From an uncultured Collinsella sp. (lineage in GTDB: Bacteria; Actinomycetota; Coriobacteriia; Coriobacteriales; Coriobacteriaceae): a stretch of DNA of 42,229 bases. The position numbers were made by a program, and so were the translations under genes. How positions within the stretch are numbered: position 1 is the first letter of the stretch; each line of letters opens with the position of its first letter. Shown here in pieces: positions 7,444-16,957 of this stretch. The DNA lies in contig CAADTZ010000009.1 in NCBI GenBank assembly GCA_900752015.1, positions 1 to 42,229 of the forward strand. The letters run 5' to 3'. A model generated the notes under the pieces. The model was not told the origin of the DNA. It made no database searches and saw only the letters and a program-made list of their open reading frames with translations.

Positions 7444-8252
7444 GCGCGCGCCAGCCAGTCGCGCATCTCGTCCTTAAGGCGGCTCCAAGTTGCCTGCGTG
7501 GCGGGGTCGGTAAAGGGCCGCGTGATGCCAAAAGGCGCGTCGAGCAGGCGGTAGATATTGCCCTGCTCGCGCGCCAGCGCGCGGCTCGCTGGATAGACGA
7601 GCTCAAACATAAAGCAGATGAGCCCCACCAGGTAGTCCGCCGGCTCGTTGCGCTCGTCGCGCGCGACGCAGCGGTGCTCGTCAAAGGCGGCAAGTGTCGG
7701 CGACGAGAAACGGCTGCCGAGAAACGTCTTCTCGTCCACCTTGAGGATGGTGTCGACGGTGCTGTCGGCGATGGTACGCATAATGTCGATCTTGTCGCCA
7801 TCGCGCACGATATCGCAGAAGCTCCGTGTGCGCTCGTCGAGCTGCGCGGGTAGACGGAAATCGCTGTGATAGGCAATGCTCGCTCGGATGAGCTCATCTT
7901 CTGCCGGGTCATCGATAAAGTCGCGGATGCTCGTTACGGCGGGTGCATCGGCGGGATTCTCGCCAAAGAGGATCTCGATGCCCAGCACCGCATGGCTCAT
8001 GCTCTCGGCGTCCTTAAAGGTGTCCCAGCGTCGCAGCTGCTCAAAGCGGCCCATATCGTGCAGCAGGCCGCAAAGCCAGGCCAGGTCAATATCTTCTGAC
8101 GACCAGCCCTGCTCGCGCGCTACGGCATCGCATGCCTCGGCCACGTGGTACGTATGCTCGATTTTGAGCGCGATGCGTGGGTTGGTGGCGTCGTAGGCAT
8201 CGGTGTAGCTTTTGAAGGCCGCGCGCGCCCGGTCTCGATCGATAGCTGTCAT
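7440..8252 (-). CDS. HD-domain metal-dependent phosphohydrolase
   Basis: The 270-aa protein has the HD pattern in order: HTYHVAEAC (near 48), LCGLLHDMGR with the His-Asp pair (near 85), SHAVLG, a further His in AYHSDF, and DGDKID (near 150). These are the metal ligands of HD phosphohydrolases acting on nucleotides or phosphate esters. Nothing in the sequence fixes the substrate. It is cytosolic, with no transmembrane segment. TAGGAAG precedes the ATG. It converges on etfA with stop codons sharing CTAG, and no terminator is visible between them. Confidence 0.8.
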   Translation of the reverse strand: MTAIDRDRARAAFKSYTDAYDATNPRIALKIEHTYHVAEACDAVAREQGWSSEDIDLAWLCGLLHDMGRFEQLRRWDTFKDAESMSHAVLGIEILFGENPADAPAVTSIRDFIDDPAEDELIRASIAYHSDFRLPAQLDERTRSFCDIVRDGDKIDIMRTIADSTVDTILKVDEKTFLGSRFSSPTLAAFDEHRCVARDERNEPADYLVGLICFMFELVYPASRALAREQGNIYRLLDAPFGITRPFTDPATQATWSRLKDEMRDWLARA

Positions 8253-8378
8253 AATGACTTCCTAAAAAGTTGTGTCTTTCGATCCGGTGGCAATTGTAGG
8301 TGAACTCGGTTGCTGTCGGATGATGATTCTGCCGTATCGCTACATGCGGCTCGGAGACCTTGTCAGGATGAGAAGCGT

Positions 8379-9071
8379 ATGGTGCTCAAAATCGTTAGAA
8401 CCGTCTGGCCGGTGATGCTTACCTATGTTGCAATAGGCGCGCCGTGCGGAATGATCATGGGGCAGACGGGAATGGAGCCCTGGATGGTCTTTGCCCTGAG
8501 CAGCACGTTTGTGACGGGCAGCGGGCAGTTTATGATCTGCAACCTGTGGCTGGCGGGTGTGCCTGCAGCATCGATCGTCGCGAGCGTCGCCGCAATCTCC
8601 TCGCGCTTTGCGCTTTACTCGGCATCGATCGCACCGCATCTGAGGGGTGCCTCGAAGCGTCAGACGCTGGCTGTTGCCGCGACACTTACCGAGGAGGCAT
8701 ACGGCATCTCGCTTGCCAAGTTGGTTGAAGGGGAGGATTGGGGCCCGCGTGAGTCCTTCGTGCTCAACGTGATCCTTATCGCAACATGGGGCGTTTCGTG
8801 TACGACGGGCGCCATCGTCGGCGCCGTTGTCGATGTTCCCACCGCCATTGCAGCCTTTGTCTGCACCTCGCTCTTTATCTGCCTGCTCTTTTCGCAGCGG
8901 CTGTCGCGCGGCAACGTTGTCGCGGCGGTTTCGGGCGCGGTGTCCGTCGCCGTATGCAAGTTCTTGGGCCTCACGAATATTGCCGTGCCGGCAAGCGTCG
9001 TGGCCGGCATTGCCATTGCGTTGGCGTGCGATGCTGTATTTGACGGAAGAGGTGCCCGCGATGCCCGTTAA
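8379..9071 (+). CDS. azlC: AzlC family branched-chain amino acid exporter, large subunit
   Basis: The 230-aa membrane protein begins MVLKIVRTVWPVMLTYVAIG and contains GSGQFMICNLWLAG and SRFALYSASIAPHL, which mark AzlC proteins. With AzlD these export branched-chain amino acids or analogues. The frame is open from a TTG at 8310, but the ATG at 8379 sits after AGGATG and starts at the usual point of the family, so I use it. The 3' end overlaps azlD by 11 bases, as is common for this pair. A complete livJHMGF uptake system lies 13 kb away, so the window carries both import and export for these amino acids. Confidence 0.85.
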   Translation: MVLKIVRTVWPVMLTYVAIGAPCGMIMGQTGMEPWMVFALSSTFVTGSGQFMICNLWLAGVPAASIVASVAAISSRFALYSASIAPHLRGASKRQTLAVAATLTEEAYGISLAKLVEGEDWGPRESFVLNVILIATWGVSCTTGAIVGAVVDVPTAIAAFVCTSLFICLLFSQRLSRGNVVAAVSGAVSVAVCKFLGLTNIAVPASVVAGIAIALACDAVFDGRGARDAR

Positions 9072-9384
9072 CGAGTTCTTGGTTCTGTGGCTGTCGTCGT
9101 GGGCTGCTATCGCGTTCTTTCGCATCGCGCCGGCGTTCGCCTTGCGCGGGCGGACCCTGTCGCCTCGCATTACCGAGGCCCTGGGCTATATCCCGCCCGC
9201 TGCCTTTGCCGCGCTGGTCGCCAACGACTTGGTGAGCCCCGGCGCGTTCGACGCGGGACTCTGGCCTGCCTTGGTTCCCTGGATTGCGGCCGCCGGCGTC
9301 GTGGTCGTGGCGGTCAAGACAAAATCGATGCTGTGGTGCTGCGTCTCGGGCATCGTACTCTATATTGTCTTGAGCCTTATATAG
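9061..9384 (+). CDS. azlD: AzlD family branched-chain amino acid exporter, small subunit
   Basis: The 107-aa protein has four hydrophobic segments and the family pattern LGYIPPAAFAALVANDLV around residues 40-57. It is the partner of the AzlC subunit. The ATG lies inside the end of azlC (overlap of 11 bases), so translation is probably coupled. No terminator is visible in the 150 bases that follow. Confidence 0.85.
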   Translation: MPVNEFLVLWLSSWAAIAFFRIAPAFALRGRTLSPRITEALGYIPPAAFAALVANDLVSPGAFDAGLWPALVPWIAAAGVVVVAVKTKSMLWCCVSGIVLYIVLSLI

Positions 9385-9533
9385 GGGTGGCGTCGCGGGC
9401 GCCGAATCTCGTTCCATCCCAACTTGTCGGATTTTTCACCGAGCTGGTCTATTTCTTCTGGTACCATGGTCAAACTTTACTGTAGCAAAGCGTGACGTGG
9501 GCTTTTGTACCCCGTCAGCGGAAATGGGGTTTC

Positions 9534-10556
9534 ATGGCACAGGAAGCAACCACCAACGAGCAAAAGAAATTCAGGGTCCCGCGCATTCCGGGCGACATCA
9601 TGATCTATCCGATGATCGTCGGTCTTTTGCTCAACACCTTCTGCCCGCAGGTTTTTGAGGTCGGCGGCTTCTTTACGGCTGCCTGCCGCGGTGGCTCCAA
9701 TACCATCGTCGCCGCGATCCTGCTGTTTGTGGGCGCCGGCATCAGCTTCAAGTCCACGCCGGGCGCCATCAAGACCGGCATCGTCGTGCTGATTCCCAAG
9801 CTGGTCGTCGCAGCGGCTCTCGGCCTAGGCGTGGCATATTTCTTTAACGACAACTTCCTGGGTCTGAGCTCCGTGTCTATCATCGGCGGCATTACGTTTT
9901 GCAACATGGCGCTCTATACGGGCATCATGGGCGAGTTCGGCGATGAGTCCGAGCAGGGCGCCGTCGGTATCCTGTTCTTTACGGCCGGCCCCGCCGTCAC
10001 CATGATCATCCTCGGTGTCTCGGGTCTCGCCAACATCCCCGTCGGCACCATCATCGGATCCATCCTGCCGCTCGTTATCGGCATGGTTCTGGGTAACCTG
10101 TTCCCGTTTATCAAGAACCTGCTAGTTCCCGGTGCCAACCCCGCGATTGCCGTCATCGGATTTCAGCTCGGTGCGTCCATGAGCCTGTCGAGCTTTATCA
10201 CCGGTGGCATTTCCGGCATCTTGCTGGGCCTTGTCACGCTGTTTGTCGTCGGTCCCATCACCTTTGCGTTCGAGCGCCTGTGCGGTGGTAACGGCAAGGC
10301 TGCCGTGGCTTGCTCCACCATCGCCGGCACGGCTATGACCACGCCGGTTGCTCTCGCCGAGGTCGCGCCGCGCTACGCCGAGCTTGCACCCACCGCGTAC
10401 GCCCAGATCGCCACTGCCGTTATCATCACGGCAATCATGGCTCCGATTCTGACCGGCTGGGTCGACAAGAAGTTCTGCCAGGGCAAGGAGGACCTGTCGC
10501 CTGCCGGTGTCGAGGCCATCGAGGAGGCCGTCGCGACCGACATCGACGGCGAGTAA
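9534..10556 (+). CDS. kdgT: KdgT-type 2-keto-3-deoxygluconate permease
   Basis: The 340-aa protein has about ten membrane segments and family marks such as IPGDIMIYPMIVGLLLNTF at the start, GGSNTIVAAILLFVGAGISF and ACSTIAGTAMTTPVALAEVAP. KdgT proteins import 2-keto-3-deoxygluconate, a product of pectin and glucuronate breakdown, by proton symport. No kdgK, kdgA or uronate genes are next to it, so the substrate is an inference. The ATG at 9534 fits the family length better than the upstream in-frame start at 9492. The ribosome site is poor (a GGGG run). A short inverted repeat (9509-9513 with 9526-9530) covers that area. Confidence 0.85.
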   Translation: MAQEATTNEQKKFRVPRIPGDIMIYPMIVGLLLNTFCPQVFEVGGFFTAACRGGSNTIVAAILLFVGAGISFKSTPGAIKTGIVVLIPKLVVAAALGLGVAYFFNDNFLGLSSVSIIGGITFCNMALYTGIMGEFGDESEQGAVGILFFTAGPAVTMIILGVSGLANIPVGTIIGSILPLVIGMVLGNLFPFIKNLLVPGANPAIAVIGFQLGASMSLSSFITGGISGILLGLVTLFVVGPITFAFERLCGGNGKAAVACSTIAGTAMTTPVALAEVAPRYAELAPTAYAQIATAVIITAIMAPILTGWVDKKFCQGKEDLSPAGVEAIEEAVATDIDGE

Positions 10557-10602
10557 CGGCCGTTACCGATAATTGATTCCGGCGTGCAATTCGCGCCGTC
10601 CG

Positions 10603-10646
10603 AGCGCCCGAACAGAAACTGTTTTGCAGTGATGTTCGGGCGCTTT
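10603..10646 (+). terminator. hairpin after kdgT
   Basis: AGCGCCCGAAC (10603-10613) pairs perfectly with GTTCGGGCGCT (10634-10644), with a loop of 20. Only a short T stretch follows, so it may terminate weakly. A second hairpin follows at 10656-10680. Confidence 0.6.
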
Positions 10647-10655
10647 GCTATGATT

Positions 10656-10688
10656 CCCTTTACCCCTGCGGAGTAAAGGGGTGTTTAT
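10656..10688 (+). terminator. second hairpin between kdgT and the diguanylate cyclase gene
   Basis: CCCTTTAC (10656-10663) pairs with GTAAAGGG (10673-10680) and is followed by GTGTTTATT. It is either a backup terminator of kdgT or part of the leader of the cyclase gene. Confidence 0.45.
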
Positions 10689-10745
10689 TGCCCTGATTCG
10701 AATTGGGCGATTCTGACCATTCGGATATTGAAGGGATGGCGTCTA

Positions 10746-11888
10746 GTGGTTAAGGCACTCAAGATTGAGATATTCCTGCTATGCATGATTGTTCTTATCG
10801 GGCTTGCCGCGCGAAGTCGTCGCTCTTTGTTCTCGAGCACCCTGCAGCTATTGTTTAGCATGCTTGGCTACACCTCTGCCGCGTACATATTATTCGATAT
10901 GATCTGGACGCTTTCGGATGGTGCGGACGGCACGTTGGGTATTGCTGCCAACTGGATTTCCAACGCGGTTTCGTTTTCGCTCTTTGCCATCGCGTGTCTC
11001 ATTTGGTTTATCTATTCCGAGACGATGCAGGGCTCTCGCCTTGTGACCTCGCGCTATAGGGTGGTGCTTGTAACGTTGCCTACGGCTCTGGTGGTCGTGC
11101 TGGCTTTTACCAGTTACTGGACGCACGCCTTGTTCTATATCGATTCGCAGGGCGTGTATCGTCGCGGCTTTGCCTATATGATCCAGCCCATTGTCAGCTA
11201 CTGTTACGTTATACATACGTCCCTGCATGCGTTTGTGCAATCTCGTAGGGTCGAGAGCCTGCAGACGAAGGCTATCTATCGAACCTTGGCATTTTTCGCC
11301 ATTCCGGCCCTGGTGGGCGGTACCTTTCAGGTCGTATACTCGGTGCCCGGCCTTTGTGTCGGCATAATGATTAGCATGTTGCTGCTCTATATCATCTGCC
11401 AGGAGCAACTGATCTCGACTGACCCGTTGACTGGACTCAACAACCGCAACCGTTTTGAGACCTATATGCTGTCGCTCTTTTCAAATGTGGATCAGGCCGA
11501 AGATGTATATCTGCTTATGATGGACGCTGACGGCTTTAAGCAGATTAACGATCGCTATGGACATGTGGAGGGCGACCATGCTCTTCAGGTTATATCCGCT
11601 GCGCTCAAAGAGGTCTGCTCGGCGTCTGGTGGCTTTATCGCACGCTACGGTGGCGATGAGTTCGTGGTGCTCCAAAAGGCAGCGGCGGAACAGGACATCA
11701 TAGACCTGTGTTCGGCGATTAACGACGAGCTCGCTCGTGCCGAGGTGCCGTATGCGTTGCGGATGTCCATCGGTTACGCGCGGGTCGGCGATAGTGTCGA
11801 TACCTGGCAAGACTTACTTCGCGCTGCCGATGCGGAGCTCTACCGCGTAAAGCGCGAGAAGAAGAAAGCCGGCGTTCAGATACGCTAG
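10746..11888 (+). CDS. membrane-bound diguanylate cyclase (GGDEF)
   Basis: The 380-aa protein has six or seven membrane segments in residues 1-220, followed by a GGDEF domain that makes cyclic di-GMP from GTP. The domain starts at STDPLTGLNNRNRF and shows the metal region DADGFKQINDRYGHVEGD and the active-site loop RYGGDEFVVL (about 299-308). The residues five to nine before GGDEF are not RxxD, so the usual inhibitory I-site is absent. The start is GTG with AAGGGA nine bases upstream; there is no early ATG. No EAL or PilZ gene is nearby. The membrane part resembles no sensor domain I can name. Confidence 0.87.
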   Translation: MVKALKIEIFLLCMIVLIGLAARSRRSLFSSTLQLLFSMLGYTSAAYILFDMIWTLSDGADGTLGIAANWISNAVSFSLFAIACLIWFIYSETMQGSRLVTSRYRVVLVTLPTALVVVLAFTSYWTHALFYIDSQGVYRRGFAYMIQPIVSYCYVIHTSLHAFVQSRRVESLQTKAIYRTLAFFAIPALVGGTFQVVYSVPGLCVGIMISMLLLYIICQEQLISTDPLTGLNNRNRFETYMLSLFSNVDQAEDVYLLMMDADGFKQINDRYGHVEGDHALQVISAALKEVCSASGGFIARYGGDEFVVLQKAAAEQDIIDLCSAINDELARAEVPYALRMSIGYARVGDSVDTWQDLLRAADAELYRVKREKKKAGVQIR

Positions 11889-11923
11889 AAAAAAGGGGCG
11901 CACGCTGGCGTGCGTGGCGGCCC
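11889..11923 (-). terminator. terminator of the EamA transporter gene
   Basis: Read on the minus strand, GCACGC and GCGTGC pair around a short loop inside outer GGG/CCC, followed by a run of six T. It lies about 70 bases beyond the transporter stop and directly abuts the end of the convergent cyclase gene. Confidence 0.7.
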
Positions 11924-11991
11924 TCAGCTCACCGATGTATTCCATTAAAACTAAAGTATGTGAATCCCCTCTGCTAAATAAGGGCAGTTCG

Positions 11992-12927
11992 CTAGGCTTT
12001 TTTGGGTTTGTTGACGATGATGATGCCGCCGCAGACCAACAACAGGGCAACGATGACGGTAACGGGGCTCGTGCCAGCGCCCTCGCCGAGCAGCAGTGCG
12101 CTCAACAGCACGCCAAAGACCGGGTTCATAAAGCCAAAGACCGACACGCGGCTGACGGGGTTGACGGCGAGCAGGCGGGACCACAGCGAGTACGCGACGG
12201 CGGAGATAAGCGCCATGTAGATGATGAGCGCGATGGCGGGGGCAATCGCCGTGGGGGAGAGCGCGCCACCCATCAAAAAGCCGATGGCGGTGAGGACCAG
12301 GCCGCCGACTAAGAACTGCCAGCCGGCAAGCAAAACACCGTCGTGCTTGCGTGAGAAGATGCCGATCAGGCAGGTCGACAGAGCACCCGCGACGGTGGAG
12401 GTCAGGATAAAGCCCTCGCCGTCGAGCGTAAAGCCAAAGGTGCCGTCCGCGCCCGAAAGGTTGACGAGCGCGACACCGGCAAAGCCCAGTACGCAGCCGA
12501 GCACTTTGGCCGCATCGAGCTTTTCGGTGCGAAACGCCAGGGCGGCAAAGAGGATGGCTAGGAAGTTGGCGCTGGCCTCGATGATGGAGCTCGACATGGC
12601 GCTGGCGCGCGAGAGTCCCAGGTAGAAAAAGAAGTACTGCCCGATGGTCTGAAAGAGCGACAAGATAAAGATGGGCTTGATGTTGCGAGCCTGCGGTATG
12701 AGGGGGCGGCGTTGGGCCGCGCTCATCCCAACGATAACCAGGGCGCCGGCAAGCGTAAAGCGCAAACCTGCAAAGAGCAGCTGCGAGGCGCTATCGTGCG
12801 CCGGGATACCAAAGAGTGTGTAGCCGATCTTGATGCAGGGAAAGGCCGATCCCCAGAGCGCGCAGCAAACGAGGCAGCCCAAGATGAGTCCGGGCAGGGT
12901 GGCGAGATACGGCTTGCGGCTTTCCAT
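11992..12927 (-). CDS. EamA/DMT family transporter
   Basis: The 311-aa protein has ten hydrophobic segments in two repeats, the layout of drug/metabolite transporters. The first repeat starts LPGLILGCLVCCALWGSAFP, the family opening of a helix ending in WGS-F. The second ends with FGFMNPVFGVLLSALLLGE. Members export amino acids or other metabolites; no substrate can be read from the sequence. The ATG at 12927 follows GGAAGGA and replaces the longer in-frame start. The next gene upstream, purL, has its own terminator, so the two are separate transcripts. Confidence 0.88.
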   Translation of the reverse strand: MESRKPYLATLPGLILGCLVCCALWGSAFPCIKIGYTLFGIPAHDSASQLLFAGLRFTLAGALVIVGMSAAQRRPLIPQARNIKPIFILSLFQTIGQYFFFYLGLSRASAMSSSIIEASANFLAILFAALAFRTEKLDAAKVLGCVLGFAGVALVNLSGADGTFGFTLDGEGFILTSTVAGALSTCLIGIFSRKHDGVLLAGWQFLVGGLVLTAIGFLMGGALSPTAIAPAIALIIYMALISAVAYSLWSRLLAVNPVSRVSVFGFMNPVFGVLLSALLLGEGAGTSPVTVIVALLLVCGGIIIVNKPKKA

Positions 12928-12951
12928 GATGTCCTTCCTACATGCGCGAAG

Positions 12952-12990
12952 CAAAAAAGAACCCGCCACCGGGCGTGCCGGTGGCGGGTG
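12952..12990 (-). terminator. terminator of purL
   Basis: ACCCGCCACCGG (12961-12972) pairs with CCGGTGGCGGGT (12978-12989). On the minus strand the stem is followed by TTCTTTTTTG, a classic intrinsic terminator placed about 40 bases after the purL stop. Confidence 0.9.
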
Positions 12991-13026
12991 TTGTTACCCG
13001 AAGGGATTGTACCCGATGGGAAAGCT

Positions 13027-16000
13027 TTAGGCGAAGTAGGCCACGCCGCTCTCAAAGATCGGCATGAACTTATCGCCGGGGACATGCTCGGGCACGTTGC
13101 GGTACAGGTTGTCGCCGCGACGCTCGGCATGGCCCATCTTGCCCAGGACGCGGCCGTCGGGGCTCGTGATGCCCTCGATGGCGAGTGCGGAGCCATTGGG
13201 GTTGACGGAAAGGTCCATGCTGGGCTTGCCGTCCTCGCCAACGTACTGCGTGGCGACCTGGCCGTTGGCGATCAGCTGGGCGAGCACTTCGTCATTGGCG
13301 ACAAAGCGGCCCTCGCCGTGGCTGATGGCGACGGTGTAGGGGTCGTCCAGGCTGCACTGCGACAGCCACGGGGACAAGTTGGACGAGATGCGGGTGCGCA
13401 CCAGACGGCTCTGGTGGCGACCGATGGTGTTGAACGTCAACGTGGGCGCATCGGGCGTGGCGTCGACGATGTCGCCGTAGGGCACCAGGCCGAGCTTGAT
13501 CAGGGCCTGGAAGCCGTTGCAGATGCCCAGCATTAGGCCATCGCGGGCCTTGAGCAGGTCGCGGACTGCCTCGGTGACCTCGGGAGCGCGGAAGAACGCC
13601 GTGATGAACTTGGCAGAGCCGTCGGGCTCGTCGCCGCCCGAGAAGCCGCCGGGGATCATAACGATCTGGCTTGCACGGATGCGGCGGGCAAGCTCGTGGG
13701 TGCTCTCGGCGACGGCCTCGGGCGTGAGGTTGTTGATCACGAAGGTGTCGGCCTCAGCACCGGCGGCACGGAAGGCACGGGCGCTGTCGTACTCGCAGTT
13801 GTTGCCGGGGAACACGGGGATAACCACGCGCGGGCGGGCGATCTTGGCGCCGGCGTACACGTGGATGTTCTTGGCGCGGAAGTCGATGGTCTCGACCTCG
13901 GGGGTCTCGTCGGCGCTGCGGTAGGCAAAGACGCTCTCGATGCCGCTCTCCCAGGCCTCCTGGAGCTCGGCGAGCTCGATGACTTCGGAGCCGGTGTCGA
14001 TGACATAGCCCTCGACGGTGGTGCCCAGGGGCTCGACGACAACGCCGTCGGCGACCTCGGGCAGCTCGGCATCCTCGGCGAGCTCGACGATAAAGCTGCC
14101 GTAGAGCGGGGTGAAGAGGCTCTCCACGTCTACATCCTCGGCAAGCTCGATACCGATCTGGTTACCGACGCACATCTTAAAGAGGCTCTCGGCGCCGCAG
14201 CCGTAGCCGGGCGTGGAGATGGCCAGGGCGTTGCCGGTAGCAGTGAGCGCCTCGACAGCGTCAAACGCGGCGAGCAGCTGCTGGGCGTCGGGACGGTAGT
14301 CCTCGCCATAGGTGGCGGGGGCGATGCGGACGACGCGGTGCGTGAGGCCCTTGAACTCGGGCGAGACGGCGCGGGCGGCCTTGCCCACGGCGACGGCGAA
14401 GCTGATCAGGGTCGGCGGAACGTTGAGCTCGCCGGCCTCGTCCTCAAACGAGCCGCTCATGGAATCCTTGCCACCGATGGCGCCGGCACCCAGGTCGACC
14501 TGGGCCATAAGGGCACCCAGGACGGCGGCCATGGGCTTGCCCCAGCGCTCTGCCTCGGTGCGCAGACGCTCGAAGTACTCCTGGAAGGAGAGGTAGGCGC
14601 GCTTGTGCTCAAAGCCGGCAGCCACGAGCTTGGCGATGGACTCGACCACGGACAGGTAGGCGCCCGCAAACTGGTCGGCCTCCATCAGATAGGGGTTGAA
14701 GCCCCATGCCATGGCACTCGCCGTGGTGGTCTCGCCGTCCACGGGGAACTTGGCGACCATGGCCGAGCTGGGGGTGAGCTGCGTCTTGCCGCCAAAGGGC
14801 ATGAGCACGGTCGCGGCGCCGATGGTGGAGTCGAAGCGCTCGGAAAGGCCCTTGTTGGAAGCGACGTTGAGGTCGGTGACAAGCGAGGTCATGCGCTCGG
14901 CGAGCGTGGTGCCGGCCCAGCTGGGCTGCCACACGCTACGGGCGCACACGTGGGCGACCTGGTGCTTGGGTGCGCCGTTGGAGTTGAGGAACTCGCGGGA
15001 CAGGTCGACGATGGCGACGCCGTTCCAGGCCATGCGCATGCGCGGCTCGGCGGTAACCTCGGCGATAACGGTCGCCTCGAGGTTCTCCTCAGCGGCGTAG
15101 CCCATGAACTCCTCGACGTCACCGTCGGCGACGGCACAGGCCATACGCTCCTGGGACTCAGAGATAGCGAGCTCGGTGCCGTCCAGGCCGTCGTACTTCT
15201 TGGTCACGGTATCAAGGTCGACATACAGGCCGTCGGCAAGCTCGCCCACGGCGACCGAGACGCCGCCGGCGCCAAAGTCGTTGCAGCGCTTGATCAGACG
15301 GCAGGCGTCGCCGCGGCGGAACAGGCGCTGCAGCTTGCGCTCGACAGGGGCGTTGCCCTTCTGGACCTCGGCACCCGAGGTCTCGATGGACTCGGTGTTC
15401 TGGGTCTTGGAGGAGCCGGTGGCACCGCCGATGCCGTCACGGCCGGTGCGGCCGCCCAACAGGATGATCTTGTCGGTGGGGGCGGGGCACTCGCGACGCA
15501 CGTGGTTTGCCGGGGTAGCGCCCACGACGGCGCCGACCTCCATGCGCTTGGCGACGTAGCCGGGGTGATAGAGTTCGTTGACCTGACCGGTGGCAAGGCC
15601 GATCTGGTTGCCGTAGCTGGAGTAGCCGGCGGCAGCAGTGGTCACGAGCTTGCGCTGCGGCAGCTTGCCCTCGAGCGTCTCGGAGACCGGGACGGTGGGG
15701 TCGCCGGCGCCGGTGACGCGCATGGCCTGATACACATAGCTGCGGCCCGAGAGCGGGTCGCGGATAGCGCCGCCCACGCAGGTGGCGGCACCGCCGAAGG
15801 GCTCGATCTCGGTCGGGTGGTTGTGGGTCTCGTTCTTAAACAGGAACAGCCAGTCCTGGTCCTCGCCGTCGACATCGACCTTCACCTTGACGGTGCAGGC
15901 GTTGATCTCCTCGGACTCGTCGACATCGGTCATGACGCCGGTCTTCTTAAGGTACTTGGCGCCGATGGTGCCCATGTCCATGAGACAGACGGGCTTGGCG

Positions 16001-16773
16001 TCGCGACCGAGTTCGTGGCGCATCTCCATGTAGCGGTCGAAGGCCTGCTGCACCACGGCGTCGTCGATCGTCACGTCGTCCAGGACGGTGCCGAAGGTGG
16101 TGTGGCGGCAGTGGTCGGACCAATAGGTGTCGATCACGCGGATCTCGGTGATGGTGGGGTCGCGGTCCTCATCGCGGAAGTACTGCTGGCAGAAGGCGAT
16201 GTCCGCCTCGTCCATGGCAAGGCCGCGCTCGGAAATAAAGGCGGCAAGGCCGGCCTCGTCGAGCTCACGGAAACCGTCGAGCACCTCGACGGGCTGGGGC
16301 TCGGGGGTCTCCATGTACAGCGTCTCGGGCAGGTCGAGCGAGGCGATGCGCGCCTCGACGGGGTTCACCACGTAGTGCTTGATGGCATCGATGGCGGCCT
16401 CGTCCAGAGCGCCCGAGATCATATAGACCTTGGCGGAGCGCACGGCGGGGCGCTCGCCCTGGCTGATGAGCTGCACGCACTCGCTGGCGGAGTCGGCGCG
16501 CTGGTCAAACTGGCCAGGCAGGAATTCGACGGCAAAGACGGCGCCATCGCTTGCGGGGAGCTCGTCGTAGGTCACATCGACCTGGGGCTCGCTAAAGACG
16601 GTCGGCACGCAGGAGCGGAAAAGCTCCTCGTCGATGCCCTCGACGTCGTAGCGGTTGATGATCCTCAGGGCCTCGATGCCCTTGATGCCGAGAATTTCGG
16701 TCAGCTCGCCCTTGAGCTGCTGAGCCTCGACGTCGAACCCGGGTTTCTTCTCCACGTAGATACGAGAGACCAT
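13027..16773 (-). CDS. purL: phosphoribosylformylglycinamidine synthase, single-chain
   Basis: The 1248-aa enzyme converts formylglycinamide ribonucleotide to the amidine with ATP and glutamine, the fourth step of purine synthesis. It fuses a PurS-like N-terminus, the synthetase core and a C-terminal glutaminase. The core has KNETHNHPTEIEPFGGAATC (near 318). The glutaminase starts at RVVIPVFPGNNCEYDSARAF (near 980), with the nucleophile in LGICNGFQ (near 1084) and HGEGRF (near 1151). The length matches the single-chain clade II form of Clostridia and Coriobacteriia. The ATG at 16773 begins MVSRIYVEKKPGFD, the usual start; the longer frame is not needed. No other pur gene is in the window. Confidence 0.95.
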   Translation of the reverse strand: MVSRIYVEKKPGFDVEAQQLKGELTEILGIKGIEALRIINRYDVEGIDEELFRSCVPTVFSEPQVDVTYDELPASDGAVFAVEFLPGQFDQRADSASECVQLISQGERPAVRSAKVYMISGALDEAAIDAIKHYVVNPVEARIASLDLPETLYMETPEPQPVEVLDGFRELDEAGLAAFISERGLAMDEADIAFCQQYFRDEDRDPTITEIRVIDTYWSDHCRHTTFGTVLDDVTIDDAVVQQAFDRYMEMRHELGRDAKPVCLMDMGTIGAKYLKKTGVMTDVDESEEINACTVKVKVDVDGEDQDWLFLFKNETHNHPTEIEPFGGAATCVGGAIRDPLSGRSYVYQAMRVTGAGDPTVPVSETLEGKLPQRKLVTTAAAGYSSYGNQIGLATGQVNELYHPGYVAKRMEVGAVVGATPANHVRRECPAPTDKIILLGGRTGRDGIGGATGSSKTQNTESIETSGAEVQKGNAPVERKLQRLFRRGDACRLIKRCNDFGAGGVSVAVGELADGLYVDLDTVTKKYDGLDGTELAISESQERMACAVADGDVEEFMGYAAEENLEATVIAEVTAEPRMRMAWNGVAIVDLSREFLNSNGAPKHQVAHVCARSVWQPSWAGTTLAERMTSLVTDLNVASNKGLSERFDSTIGAATVLMPFGGKTQLTPSSAMVAKFPVDGETTTASAMAWGFNPYLMEADQFAGAYLSVVESIAKLVAAGFEHKRAYLSFQEYFERLRTEAERWGKPMAAVLGALMAQVDLGAGAIGGKDSMSGSFEDEAGELNVPPTLISFAVAVGKAARAVSPEFKGLTHRVVRIAPATYGEDYRPDAQQLLAAFDAVEALTATGNALAISTPGYGCGAESLFKMCVGNQIGIELAEDVDVESLFTPLYGSFIVELAEDAELPEVADGVVVEPLGTTVEGYVIDTGSEVIELAELQEAWESGIESVFAYRSADETPEVETIDFRAKNIHVYAGAKIARPRVVIPVFPGNNCEYDSARAFRAAGAEADTFVINNLTPEAVAESTHELARRIRASQIVMIPGGFSGGDEPDGSAKFITAFFRAPEVTEAVRDLLKARDGLMLGICNGFQALIKLGLVPYGDIVDATPDAPTLTFNTIGRHQSRLVRTRISSNLSPWLSQCSLDDPYTVAISHGEGRFVANDEVLAQLIANGQVATQYVGEDGKPSMDLSVNPNGSALAIEGITSPDGRVLGKMGHAERRGDNLYRNVPEHVPGDKFMPIFESGVAYFA

Positions 16774-16957
16774 TGGTTCCTGCCTTCCTGATCGGTTGGG
16801 CGTACGGTACGGTATGCGGCAGCGGTCGGTTTGCGGGGTCTGCCCTGCGGTCGCCTTGAGCCACATGTTTGTAAACCTCACTATGATACGACAGCTCGCG
16901 GCGCGGTGAGGACGGCGAGGGTGCTACAGTGAAGCGCAAACAAGAGAAAGGCATCAC

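Noticed and set aside
13696..16791. 1031-codon plus-strand open frame opposite purL
   Set aside because: It is antisense to a certain gene, is rich in G, L, V, D and H as expected from high-GC reverse complement codons, and shows no family motif.
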